From CAHJXG01 sp965277495 (GTDB lineage Bacteria; Pseudomonadota; Alphaproteobacteria; Acetobacterales; Acetobacteraceae): a stretch of DNA of 64,000 nt. Position 1 is the stretch's first letter, and each line of letters starts with the position of its first letter. Below the pieces are notes generated by a model that worked only from the letters and a program-made list of their open reading frames with translations, had not been told where the DNA came from and made no database searches. Location of the stretch: positions 2,418,001 to 2,482,000 of the forward strand of contig OZ255824.1 in assembly GCA_965277495.1 (NCBI GenBank), written 5' to 3'. Made by a program: the position numbers and the translations under genes. Positions 1 to 7,879 of the stretch are shown in pieces.

Positions 1-241
1 GCTGCACCAGGTTCACCTTCACGCCCATGTACTTGCCGAGCAGCTTCGCCACCTCGATGTCATAGCCGTCCGGCTCCTGCTTGTCGTTCAGCAGGCCGTA
101 GGGCGGCAGGTCGACGAGCACGCCGATGTTGATCGTGCCGCGGCTGACGATCTCGTCCACGGTCTGCGCACGCGCTGGCACGGCGCCGAACGACCACGCG
201 AACGCCAGCGCGGCGCCGGCAAGCAGCTTGCAAAGGTTCAA
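1..241 (-). CDS. Amino acid ABC transporter substrate-binding protein, family 3 (3' part outside window)
   Basis: The N-terminal 80 residues of a periplasmic solute-binding protein for a polar amino acid ABC importer. A signal peptide (LAGAALAFAWSFGAVPARAQ) is followed by the family start 'TVDEIVSRGTINIGVLVDLPP' region and 'PDGYDIEVAKLLG', typical of SBP family 3. I chose a TTG start because it puts the signal peptide in frame and has GGGAG about nine bases upstream; the nearby ATG at 248 is in another frame. The gene lies directly downstream of two permease genes on the same strand, so the three form one transporter operon. The ATPase is not in the window. The ligand cannot be read from the sequence. 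Confidence 0.8.
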   Translation of the reverse strand, partial: MNLCKLLAGAALAFAWSFGAVPARAQTVDEIVSRGTINIGVLVDLPPYGLLNDKQEPDGYDIEVAKLLGKYMGVKVNLVQ

Positions 242-264
242 GGCGCATTTCTCCCGATTGTTTC

Positions 265-918
265 TTATCGTTGGTATGCGGTGCCCAGCCGGCGCTCGAG
301 CCGACGGCTGGCCACCGTCAACGGCCAGCAAAGCAGGAAATAGAGCACAGCGACAGTGCCGAAGATGGTGAACGGACGAAACGTTGCGTTGTTCACCATT
401 TGCCCGGCGCGGGTCAGCTCGACGAAGCCGATGACGGCGGCCAGCGACGTGCTTTTTATCAGGTTGACCAAAAAGCCGACCGTCGGCGCCGTCGCCATGC
501 GCAGCGCCTGCGGCATCACCACCCGGAGCATGCGCGGCACATAATGCAGGCCGAGCGCGCGGGCGGCCTCCTGCTGCCCCTCCGGCACCGCCTGCAATGC
601 GCCGCGCCAGATCTCGCCCAGGAAAGCGCCGGCGTTCAGGCTGAGGCCCAGGATGGCGGACACGTAGGGGCCAAGGCTCAGACCCAGCATGTCGGCACCG
701 AAGAACACCAGGAAAAGCTGCAGCAGCAGCGGCGTGCCCTGCAGCACCCGGATATAACTGATCGACAGCCAGCGCAGCGCCCGGCTGCCCGACACCCGGG
801 CAAGCGCCACCGCCAAGCCGATCGCGCCGCCGAACACGAACGCGCCGGCGGCCAGCACGACCGTCCAGCGCAGCGCCATCAGCATGAACACCAGGTCGCC
901 GAAGCCGAACGTCCTCAT
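265..918 (-). CDS. Amino acid ABC transporter permease (HisM/GlnP type)
   Basis: An inner-membrane permease of 217 residues from the polar amino acid uptake family. Several hydrophobic segments are visible, with the 'RVLQGTPLLLQLFLVFFG' entry motif near residues 57-74 and the cytoplasmic EAA loop 'EAARALGLHYVPRMLRVVMP' near residues 116-136, which contacts the ATPase. Its ATG overlaps the stop of the upstream permease by four bases (ATGA), indicating translational coupling. The binding-protein gene follows after a 23-base gap. The two permeases probably form the heterodimeric channel. The family is clear; the substrate is not. Confidence 0.88.
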   Translation of the reverse strand: MRTFGFGDLVFMLMALRWTVVLAAGAFVFGGAIGLAVALARVSGSRALRWLSISYIRVLQGTPLLLQLFLVFFGADMLGLSLGPYVSAILGLSLNAGAFLGEIWRGALQAVPEGQQEAARALGLHYVPRMLRVVMPQALRMATAPTVGFLVNLIKSTSLAAVIGFVELTRAGQMVNNATFRPFTIFGTVAVLYFLLCWPLTVASRRLERRLGTAYQR

Positions 919-1586
919 CGCGCCGCCCGGCGTCCAAACGCCAGCCGTTCCAGCACCGCGAACGTGCCGCTGAACAGCAGCGACAGCGCGAGGTAGATCA
1001 GCGTCACGACGATGAACGCCTCGAAGCTGCGGAAGGTGCGGCTCTGCACATCCTGCGCGGCCGCCGTCAGGTCATCGGCGGAGATGACCGAGACGATCGA
1101 GGAATTCAGCATCAGCAGGATGAACTGGCTGCCCAGCGGCGGCACCACGGCCCGCAGCGCCTGGGGCAATATAATCAGCCGGAACACGCGCAACCGGTGC
1201 AGCCCGAGCGCGGCGCCGGCCTCGATCTGCCCATGCCCGATGCTCTCGATGCCGGCGCGCACGATCTCGATGGTATAGGCGCTGCCGTTCAGCACCATCG
1301 CGATCAGCGCGCACTGGTTGGCGTCCAGGCGCACGCCGACCGCGGGCAGCCCGAAGAAGATAAGGAATAGCTGCACCAGGAACGGCGTGTTGCGGATCGC
1401 CTCAACATACCCGGCGATGCCGGCGCGCAGCCAGCGCGGCCCCGATGTCCGTCCGAGCGCGCCAAAGATCGCGATCAGCAGGCTGAGCGCCATCGAGGCT
1501 GCCGAGAGCGCAAGGGTGAACAGCGTGCCGTCCAGCAGCTCCTGCCGGGCATCCCAGATCTCGCCGAAGTGGAAGACGTAATCCAT
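915..1586 (-). CDS. Amino acid ABC transporter permease (HisQ/GltJ type)
   Basis: Second permease of the same importer, 223 residues. It carries 'EAIRNTPFLVQLFLIFFGLP' and an EAA-type loop 'EAGAALGLHRLRVFRLIILP', with hydrophobic segments at both ends. The open frame continues far upstream as a shadow of larC on the other strand, so I set the start at the ATG giving MDYVFHFGEIW, which begins a typical family N-terminus just before the first membrane helix. The Shine-Dalgarno sequence is weak (GGGTG). It is first in the operon and divergent from larC, with 147 bases between the starts that must hold both promoters. Confidence 0.87.
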   Translation of the reverse strand: MDYVFHFGEIWDARQELLDGTLFTLALSAASMALSLLIAIFGALGRTSGPRWLRAGIAGYVEAIRNTPFLVQLFLIFFGLPAVGVRLDANQCALIAMVLNGSAYTIEIVRAGIESIGHGQIEAGAALGLHRLRVFRLIILPQALRAVVPPLGSQFILLMLNSSIVSVISADDLTAAAQDVQSRTFRSFEAFIVVTLIYLALSLLFSGTFAVLERLAFGRRAAR

Positions 1587-1733
1587 GACACCCGCGTACG
1601 CCGCCGCACGGGCACTGTCACCAGTTTTCCTCCCCGGGGCCGGCCGTGCGCCCGGCCGCGGGAGCAAGTGCACTCCCCCAAGTTGCAAACTACCGCTTGC
1701 GCCCGGCGTTCCCAACGTCATCTGCGAGGGCAC

Positions 1734-2966
1734 ATGCGGCACATCCACCTTCATCCGCTCGGCGGCATTGCCGGCGACATGTTCGTCGCCTGCCTGCTCG
1801 ACGCGTTCCCGGAGCATTGCCAGGCTGCGACCGAGGCGGCGCAGTCGCTGGCCGCGGCCGATTGCCGCCTGTCCCCGCACAATGACGGCACCTTCGCCGG
1901 CAGCCGTTTCGTGGTGCACGTTCCGGAGCACGGCCACCATCAGCATATGAGCTGGCGCGCGATCCAGGGCCGGCTTGAGGCCTCGGCGCTCGCGCCGGCG
2001 GTCCGCGGCCACGCCATCGGCATCTTCGCCATGCTGGCCGAGGCCGAGGGCCGGGTCCACGGCGTGCCGGCTGGCGAAGTGACGTTCCATGAGATCGGCG
2101 GCATCGATTCCATCGCCGACATCGTGGCAGCCGCCGCATTGATCGAGGCCGTCGGGCCGGTGCGGTGGACGGTGGCGTCGCTGCCGCTCGGCGGCGGGAC
2201 GGTCCGCACCGCGCACGGCCTGATGCCCGTCCCGGCGCCCGCCACGGCGCTGCTGCTGGAGGGCTTTGCCATGCACGACGACGGGATCGCGGGCGAACGC
2301 GTCACCCCCACGGGCGCTGCGATCCTGCGCTATCTCCGATGCGCCGCCACGGCCGCGGCCGCCGGCACGCTGCGCCGCTCCGGCCATGGCTTCGGCGTCC
2401 GGCGCCTGCCCGGCATCAGCAACTGCCTGCGTGCCCTGGTGTTCGAGGCCGAGACTGCCGCGGCGGCGCCAGGCCATCGGGAACTCGCCGTGGTCAGCTT
2501 CGAGGTGGACGACCAATCGGGCGAGGACCTTGCGACCGGGCTCGAACGGCTGCGTGCCGTTCCCGGGGTGCATGACGTGGTGCAGATGACGGCATTCGGC
2601 AAGAAATCGCGGCTCGCGGTCCACGTCCAGGTCCTGGCCGCGCCGGACACGCTCGACGATGTCGTCGCCGCATGCTTCCGCGAGACCACGACGATCGGCC
2701 TGCGCACCCACCTGGTCCAGGGCCGCGCTTTGGCCCGGCGCTTTGCCAAGGTGAACGTCGAGGGCCAAGCCGTGACGGTGAAACTGGTCGAACGTCCGGG
2801 CGAGGCTGGCGCAGTTCTGGTCACGGGGAAGGCCGAGGCCGACCACCTGCGCCCGGTCGCGTCCCACGCCGCCCGGGTCCGGTTGCGGCAACAGGCCGAG
2901 CAGCTCGTCACGGCGCGCGAAGCGGGGCGCGAAGCGGGGCGCGACCCGGGGACCGACCCCGCATGA
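1734..2966 (+). CDS. larC: Nickel-pincer cofactor nickel insertase LarC
   Basis: A single-chain LarC (410 residues). LarC inserts nickel into pyridinium-3,5-bisthiocarboxylic acid mononucleotide, the last step of nickel-pincer nucleotide synthesis. The N-terminus (MRHIHLHPLGGIAGDMFVA) and the 'EVTFHEIGGIDSIADIVAAA' region are characteristic of the former DUF111 family, as is the 'ERVTPTGAAIL' segment around residue 185. The His-rich stretch 'HGHHQH' near residue 65 could bind metal. The chosen ATG has GAGGG just upstream. The C-terminus contains a 12-base tandem repeat encoding REAGREAGR, which looks like a dispensable tail. Unlike L. plantarum larC, no programmed frameshift is needed. The stop overlaps the larE start by four bases. 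Confidence 0.88.
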   Translation: MRHIHLHPLGGIAGDMFVACLLDAFPEHCQAATEAAQSLAAADCRLSPHNDGTFAGSRFVVHVPEHGHHQHMSWRAIQGRLEASALAPAVRGHAIGIFAMLAEAEGRVHGVPAGEVTFHEIGGIDSIADIVAAAALIEAVGPVRWTVASLPLGGGTVRTAHGLMPVPAPATALLLEGFAMHDDGIAGERVTPTGAAILRYLRCAATAAAAGTLRRSGHGFGVRRLPGISNCLRALVFEAETAAAAPGHRELAVVSFEVDDQSGEDLATGLERLRAVPGVHDVVQMTAFGKKSRLAVHVQVLAAPDTLDDVVAACFRETTTIGLRTHLVQGRALARRFAKVNVEGQAVTVKLVERPGEAGAVLVTGKAEADHLRPVASHAARVRLRQQAEQLVTAREAGREAGRDPGTDPA

Positions 2967-3760
2967 CGCCGCTCGACCGCCTGCACGCAGCGCTCGGCGG
3001 CATGGGCCGCATCGCCGTCGCGGTCAGCGGCGGCATCGACAGCCTCACGCTCGCCACGACCGCCCATCGCGCCTTGCCGGGCGGCGTGACGATGCATCAC
3101 GCCACGTCCCCCGCCGTGCCCGCGGAGGCGACCGCCCGCACCCGCGCGCTGGCAGTGTCCGAGGGCTGGCGCCTCGACGTGTTCGACGCCGGGGAGTTCG
3201 CTGATCCCGCCTATCGCGCCAACCCGGTCAACCGTTGTTTTTACTGCAAAATCAGCCTCTATAGCGAAGTTGCGCGCCGCACGGAATGGCAGGTCGTGTC
3301 GGGAACCAACCTCGACGACCTCGGCGAGTATCGCCCCGGCCTCGAGGCGGCACGGGCGCATGCGGTCCGCCATCCCTTCGTCGAGGCCGGCATCGACAAG
3401 CGCACGATACGCTTGCTCGCGGCCGAACTTGGGCTGGGGGCGCTGGCGGAGCTGCCATCCGCGCCTTGCCTGTCGAGCCGGATCGAGACCGGCATCCGCA
3501 TCGAGGCGCCGGTGCTCGCCATGGTGCACGCGGCCGAAAAGCTGGTGTCGGCCCGGCTGTCGCCACGGACCGTGCGCTGCCGGGTGCGCGCGGCTGGCGT
3601 GGTAATCGAGTTAGATGCGGCGACGCTCGATGCACTGGACCCAGCGCAGGCCGGCCATCTGCGGGCGGAACTGCAGCTTCTGGCCGACGCCGCCGGGCTG
3701 CGCGCGCCAGTGCGCTTCGCCGCCTATCGCACCGGCAGCGCCTTCCTGGTGCCAGCGTGA
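2963..3760 (+). CDS. larE: Pyridinium-3,5-biscarboxylate sulfur transferase LarE (three-cysteine type)
   Basis: LarE (265 residues) adenylates the pincer precursor carboxylates and replaces oxygen with sulfur. The PP-loop ATP site SGGIDS lies at residues 22-27. Cysteines sit at 92 and 95 (RCFYCK) and 169 (APCLSSR). Established knowledge: L. plantarum LarE has only the last of these and sacrifices its sulfur, whereas forms with all three cysteines bind a [4Fe-4S] cluster and can act catalytically. This protein therefore looks like the cluster type, which is inference from the pattern. It overlaps larC (ATGA) and larB (GTGA), so the three genes are translationally coupled. Confidence 0.9.
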   Translation: MTPLDRLHAALGGMGRIAVAVSGGIDSLTLATTAHRALPGGVTMHHATSPAVPAEATARTRALAVSEGWRLDVFDAGEFADPAYRANPVNRCFYCKISLYSEVARRTEWQVVSGTNLDDLGEYRPGLEAARAHAVRHPFVEAGIDKRTIRLLAAELGLGALAELPSAPCLSSRIETGIRIEAPVLAMVHAAEKLVSARLSPRTVRCRVRAAGVVIELDAATLDALDPAQAGHLRAELQLLADAAGLRAPVRFAAYRTGSAFLVPA

Positions 3761-4410
3761 CCCAGGACGAGCCGGAGTTCGTGCTGGACGAGGGGCGGAT
3801 GCTCCGGCTCGGCTTCGGCGAGGCGGTGTTCTGCGCCGGCAAGTCGCCCGAACAGATCGCCGCGATCCTCAGCCAAGCTCAGGCGCCCATGCTGCTCACC
3901 CGGCTCGATCCCGAGCGGTTCGCGGCGCTGCCGGCGATCCAGCGCAACGCTCTCGACTACGACCCCGCCTCCCGCACCGCCTACTCCGGCGCCCCGCTGC
4001 CCAGCGCCGGCCCGGCCCAGGTCGCGGTGGTGACGGCCGGGACCTCCGACCTCTCGGTGGCGCACGAGGCGATGCGGACATTGCGCTTCCAAGGGCACGA
4101 GGCCCGGCTGGTCGCCGACGTCGGCGTGGCCGGGCTGTGGCGGCTGCTGCGCCGGATCGAGGAGCTGCGCGCCATGCGGGTGGTGATCGTCGCCGCCGGC
4201 ATGGATGCGGCGCTGCCCAGCGTGGTGGGCGGGCTGGTCGGCGGCGTCGTCATCGCCGTGCCGACCTCGGTGGGATATGGCGTCGCGGCGGGCGGCCATG
4301 CGGCGCTCCATGCCATCCTTGCGAGTTGCGCGCCGGGCATCGTCACCGTCAACATCGACAACGGATACGGGGCGGCCTGTGCGGCGCTGCGGGTCATCGG
4401 CCAAGGATAA
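3757..4410 (+). CDS. larB: Pyridinium-3,5-biscarboxylic acid mononucleotide synthase LarB
   Basis: LarB (217 residues) carboxylates and hydrolyses nicotinic acid adenine dinucleotide, the first step of the pincer pathway. The C-terminal two thirds resemble the PurE/AIR carboxylase fold, with 'VAVVTAGTSDLSVAHEA', 'VVIVAAGMDAALPSVVGGLV' and 'AVPTSVGYGVAAGG'. The N-terminal 'DEGRMLRLGFGEAVFCAGKSPEQ' matches the family. The GTG start overlaps the larE stop. The pathway is complete here (B, E, C), but no LarA-family racemase or other pincer enzyme is present in the window, so the apoenzyme must lie elsewhere. Confidence 0.87.
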   Translation: MTQDEPEFVLDEGRMLRLGFGEAVFCAGKSPEQIAAILSQAQAPMLLTRLDPERFAALPAIQRNALDYDPASRTAYSGAPLPSAGPAQVAVVTAGTSDLSVAHEAMRTLRFQGHEARLVADVGVAGLWRLLRRIEELRAMRVVIVAAGMDAALPSVVGGLVGGVVIAVPTSVGYGVAAGGHAALHAILASCAPGIVTVNIDNGYGAACAALRVIGQG

Positions 4411-4433
4411 ATGGCCCGGAATAGGAGAGCATC

Positions 4434-5486
4434 ATGGAACGACGCGACTTGATGAAGGCGACCGCCGTCGGCGTGGCTGCGGCGACGCTCGGCGCCCCGG
4501 CGGACGTGGCCGGGGAAACGACCCAGGGTGGGCAAGCGAAGCCGGCTGGCCCGGTGACGTCGAAGATCGCCGAGCATCCCGAGATGAAATACCGCGCGCT
4601 GGGCCGCACCGGCGAGCGCGTCTCATTGATCGGGGTCGGCGGCTTCCACCTCGCCAAGCCCGGCGGCCCCAGTGCCGACGAGGCGGTGCGCATCGTGCAC
4701 ACAGCCATCGACGCCGGCGTTAACTTTTTCGACAACTGTTGGGACTATAATGGCGGTGAAAGCGAGGTCCGGCTCGGCCGCGCACTGGCTGGCGGCTGGC
4801 GCGCCCGCACGTTCCTGATGACCAAGATCGACGGCCGCACCGCCGCCGCGGCAACGAGACAGCTCGACGAGTCGCTGAAGCGGCTGCAGACCGACCACAT
4901 CGATCTGTTGCAGTTCCACGAGATCATCCGCATGGACGACCCGGAGCGCGTGTTCGCCGCCGGTGGCGCGCTGGAAGCGGTGCTCCGCGCCCGCGAGCAG
5001 GGCAAACTGCGCTACATCGGCTTCACCGGCCACAAGAGCCCGGCGATCCACCGGCATATGTTCGAGGTGGCCGAGGCACATGGTTTCCACTTCGACACCG
5101 TGCAGATGCCGCTGAATGTCATGGACGCGCATTTCGACAGCTTCGAGCAGGGCGTGCTGCCGGTGGCGGCCGCGCACGGGACGGGAGTGATCGGCATGAA
5201 GGCGTTCGGCGACCCGTTCATCCTCGACAGCAAGGCCGCCTCGCCGATCGAAATGCTGCACTACCCGATGAACCTGCCGATCGGCGTGCAAGTCACCGGC
5301 GTCGACAGCCTGCCGATCCTGCAGCAGGCGCTCATTGCCGTGCGCAGTTTTGCCCCGTTCACGCCGGAACAGCGGGCGGCGTTGCTGGCGCGGACCGCGG
5401 CGGTTGCCAAGGACGGCGGGACGGAGCGCTACAAGACCTCCACCCACTTCGACGGCACGGTGCAGAACCCGCATTGGTTGGGTTGA
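4434..5486 (+). CDS. Aldo/keto reductase with Tat-like leader
   Basis: A 350-residue aldo/keto reductase. The N-terminus MERRDLMKATAVGVAAATLG is a twin-arginine-type leader, so the enzyme may act in the periplasm. The barrel starts near residue 52 (KYRALGRTGERVSLIGVGG). The catalytic tetrad is visible as D100, Y105, K131 and H162 (FDNCWDY, MTKID, LQFHEI). AGGAG precedes the ATG, and the gene starts 23 bases after larB, so it may be the last gene of the lar operon. Physical linkage to pincer synthesis suggests shared regulation but says nothing about substrate. A Tat-exported AKR would need its cofactor loaded before export. Confidence 0.85.
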   Translation: MERRDLMKATAVGVAAATLGAPADVAGETTQGGQAKPAGPVTSKIAEHPEMKYRALGRTGERVSLIGVGGFHLAKPGGPSADEAVRIVHTAIDAGVNFFDNCWDYNGGESEVRLGRALAGGWRARTFLMTKIDGRTAAAATRQLDESLKRLQTDHIDLLQFHEIIRMDDPERVFAAGGALEAVLRAREQGKLRYIGFTGHKSPAIHRHMFEVAEAHGFHFDTVQMPLNVMDAHFDSFEQGVLPVAAAHGTGVIGMKAFGDPFILDSKAASPIEMLHYPMNLPIGVQVTGVDSLPILQQALIAVRSFAPFTPEQRAALLARTAAVAKDGGTERYKTSTHFDGTVQNPHWLG

Positions 5487-5525
5487 CGCCGGGGCGGCAT
5501 TCGCGTGCCGGATGCTGCTCGTGCT

Positions 5526-5903
5526 CTATTGCAGGCGCCTGAAGATCGGGCCTGGATCGAAGTAGAAGCGGACGTCGAGCAGGCGTCCAGCCTTGTCCTG
5601 CTGGACGATGATCGCGCAGGGGACGAGTATGTCCTTGGGTGCGCGGCTCCGCGGCGTCAGGTCGGTTTCGACGACTGCTCCGGATGGGATGGACCAGATC
5701 TCCAGCACGCCGGAGCCGATGGATGCGACCTTGCCGAACAGGAAGGCGAGCTCGGCCATCGCCCGGTCGACGCCGATCGCGCACAGCCGGTTGCACAGAC
5801 GGAGGTGTATCCTGTCGGCGAGCAGCGGACGCCACGGGGCGGCGGTGGAGCCGCTCAGCAGCTTCCTGAGCTCGCCCTCGGGCGGGTGGGTCCGCTTATC
5901 CAT
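5526..5903 (-). CDS. Small NTF2-like (SnoaL-type) domain protein
   Basis: A 125-residue protein that looks like a single NTF2-like cone fold. An N-terminal helical part (PWRPLLADRIHLRLCNRLCA) is followed by beta strands (SGVLEIWSIPSGAVVETDL, ILVPCAIIVQQD) and ends with 'RLLDVRFYFDPGPIFRRLQ', close to the usual SnoaL-like ending 'V-R-x-Y-x-D-P'. No catalytic residue can be assigned. The gene is convergent with the aldo/keto reductase and ends 40 bases from its stop. Possible roles range from isomerase to dehydratase-like small-molecule binding. Its reality rests on GC-rich third positions and the fold pattern. Confidence 0.6.
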   Translation of the reverse strand: MDKRTHPPEGELRKLLSGSTAAPWRPLLADRIHLRLCNRLCAIGVDRAMAELAFLFGKVASIGSGVLEIWSIPSGAVVETDLTPRSRAPKDILVPCAIIVQQDKAGRLLDVRFYFDPGPIFRRLQ

Positions 5904-6604
5904 GCTTCCGGCGGCTGGGTAGGATGCCCGGCGAGAACTTCCGCGTCGGAAGGGTCGGGCCGATATGGCAAAACATGGCGTTCACGGGCATGGCTGGCGT
6001 TAAAGTCAGCACGAGGCCGGCGTCCGCCAGCCTATCCCAGCGCACGAAATCCGGAGCGGAGCGACGATCGCGCTGGCACGGCTGAACGTGCTGTGTTCGT
6101 CCGGCAACTTGGGCACGCGCCGAAGTCATCCGTCCCAACCATCGAGCGATCTGTCGGTAATTCTGCATTCGCACATACTCGTAGCCACCCAGCGGACGTT
6201 GTCATGCACCATGACGGTTGCTAATATTGCAACGATGGTAGTGTGGACTTGGTATTAATCAGACGCAACCCGATGTTACTATTATCCGCAAGATTACGAC
6301 AGTGTTCGATGTTGAACGTGTAATACGGCCTGCACTATTCCTGAGACATTCATGCTGGCCGCCGCGGCTTCACGGGAACCCGGTGACGCCCGCCCGCCCG
6401 CCCGCGCAACGGTCGCATGACGCGGCACAATCAAAAACTTAAACCTAGCCAATCGGCCCGCGGGAATGACTGTCGCGATATTGCTGCCGATTGGACAACG
6501 GGGCAATCCCGCCCATCAGCCGCCCGTTATCGCAGCAACCGCCTTCACCCGTTCAGCTTCGCCGAGATTGTGTTTCAGCCGCAAAATCTGAGGACGCCAT
6601 CGCC
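5904..6604. other. Non-coding stretch between NTF2-like gene and hydrolase
   Basis: About 700 bases without a convincing gene. A minus-strand frame (5896-6174, 92 codons) has partly GC-rich third positions and ends eight bases inside the NTF2-like start. I recognise nothing in it and consider it a remnant or chance. The middle part (about 6170-6340) is clearly more AT-rich than its surroundings and contains two adjacent short palindromes, listed separately. It probably holds the promoter and leader of the hydrolase gene; I could not place -35/-10 boxes with confidence. Confidence 0.5.
6201..6233. repeat. Two adjacent short palindromes, possible operator
   Basis: GTCATG-CAC-CATGAC (6201-6215) is followed after one base by GTTGC-TAATATT-GCAAC (6217-6233). 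Both have perfect arms and lie in the AT-rich part of the non-coding stretch, about 370 bases upstream of the hydrolase start. They could bind a regulator or form RNA hairpins; neither has a terminator-like T tract. Confidence 0.4.
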
Positions 6605-7879
6605 ATGACATCCATAACATCGATCGTTGCGCCGCCCTATCACGTGCAATCCACCGCTGCGGAACTCCGGTCCGGCTTCCCATATTTTGCGCATCACGAC
6701 TCCGTCTCCGCATTATGGGACAAGAAATGGCGCATGCCGTGCCAGCATGGGATTTATCCATTCACCGACGCCAACGTCGAAGACTTCGATCCGATTTTTG
6801 CTGAACTTATCACGGCATCGGGCGACGACACCGGCGTGCTTTACCGTCCGGACGACTACGCAAAACCGTTCCTGCCTGTGGCGCAAAACCTTGTGGCCCA
6901 GGCGAGGGAAGCCGAAGGGCAGCGGGACACTTCAAAGGCGCGCGACCTGTATTTGCGTGCCGCAGCCGTCTACCGCATCGCACGCTTCCCGATCAACCGC
7001 TCCCCGATCAGTCAGAAGGCATGGGAGAGCGGTAAAGACGCCTATGCCAAGGCGGGCCAGTATCTCAGCCCGCCAAGCGCCGCCGTCGACCTGCCATTCA
7101 AGCATGCGGACGTATCCGCCGGGGACGCCGACCTGCCGATCCAGGCATACCTGCGTATGCCCGCCGGTGAAAAACCCAAGGGCGGCTGGCCAGTCGTGCT
7201 GTTCATCTGCGGCCTCGACGCCTACAAGACCGACCACACCCCCCGCACCCAAATCCACGTCGACCGCGGTTTCGCGACGCTCAGCTTCGAAATCCCGGGA
7301 ACCGGCGATTGCCCGGCAGCCCCCAACGACCCAAGCTCGCCGGACCGGCTGATAAGCAGCGTGCTGGACTGGGTGGCCGCCAACAGCGCCGCCTACGGCT
7401 TCGATACGACCAAGATTTGCGCTCGTGGCATCAGCACTGGCGGATATTACGCGTTTCGCATTGCGCACACCCATGCCGACCGCCTTTTCGCGGTGGTGGC
7501 GCAGGGCGGCGGCTGCCATCACATGTTCGACGCCCCGTGGATCGGCGCCCAGAACCAGATGGAATATCCGTTCGCCCTTGCCGACGCCCTGGCGTATAAA
7601 TTCGGCTACCGCGGATCCGACGCCGTCGCGGCTTACACGGCCGAGGCGCACAAGTTCAGCCTGCTCGGTTCAGGCGTGCTGGACAGGCCAAGCTGCAAGC
7701 TTCTGGTCCTCGACGGCATGGAGGACTCGATATTTCCCATCGAGGACAACTTTATCGTCGCAGTCCGGGGCGACAAGAAGGACCTGCTCGCCAGGGGCAA
7801 CCGGGGCCACATGGGAAACCCCGGCGCCGAGGACCTGCTCTACGATTGGATCGACAACGCCGTTGCGGGGAAGCCTTAA
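6605..7879 (+). CDS. Alpha/beta hydrolase of the Ayg1/FrsA-like family
   Basis: A 424-residue serine hydrolase. The N-terminal 170 residues form a helical cap (AREAEGQRDTSKARDLYLRA), as in fungal Ayg1 polyketide-shortening hydrolases and in 2,6-dihydropseudooxynicotine hydrolase. The catalytic part shows the nucleophile elbow GISTGG with S277, a likely acid D374 (DGMEDS) and H402 (NRGHMG). Ayg1 and the oxynicotine enzyme cleave carbon-carbon bonds of beta-diketo substrates, so C-C hydrolysis is a fair guess, but the substrate is unknown. The start has AGGA ten bases upstream. The gene is convergent with the molybdenum subunit gene, and the two stop codons overlap. Confidence 0.78.
   Translation: MTSITSIVAPPYHVQSTAAELRSGFPYFAHHDSVSALWDKKWRMPCQHGIYPFTDANVEDFDPIFAELITASGDDTGVLYRPDDYAKPFLPVAQNLVAQAREAEGQRDTSKARDLYLRAAAVYRIARFPINRSPISQKAWESGKDAYAKAGQYLSPPSAAVDLPFKHADVSAGDADLPIQAYLRMPAGEKPKGGWPVVLFICGLDAYKTDHTPRTQIHVDRGFATLSFEIPGTGDCPAAPNDPSSPDRLISSVLDWVAANSAAYGFDTTKICARGISTGGYYAFRIAHTHADRLFAVVAQGGGCHHMFDAPWIGAQNQMEYPFALADALAYKFGYRGSDAVAAYTAEAHKFSLLGSGVLDRPSCKLLVLDGMEDSIFPIEDNFIVAVRGDKKDLLARGNRGHMGNPGAEDLLYDWIDNAVAGKP

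Noticed and set aside
915..2891. A very long minus-strand frame extending the amino acid permease to 658 residues
   Set aside because: The extra 430 residues lie opposite larC and have the low-complexity Arg/Asp/His-rich look of an antisense shadow; the permease family starts near 1586.
5896..6174. Possible 92-codon gene overlapping the NTF2-like start
   Set aside because: No recognisable motif, unusual composition and no ribosome site; the partly GC-rich third positions are not enough.
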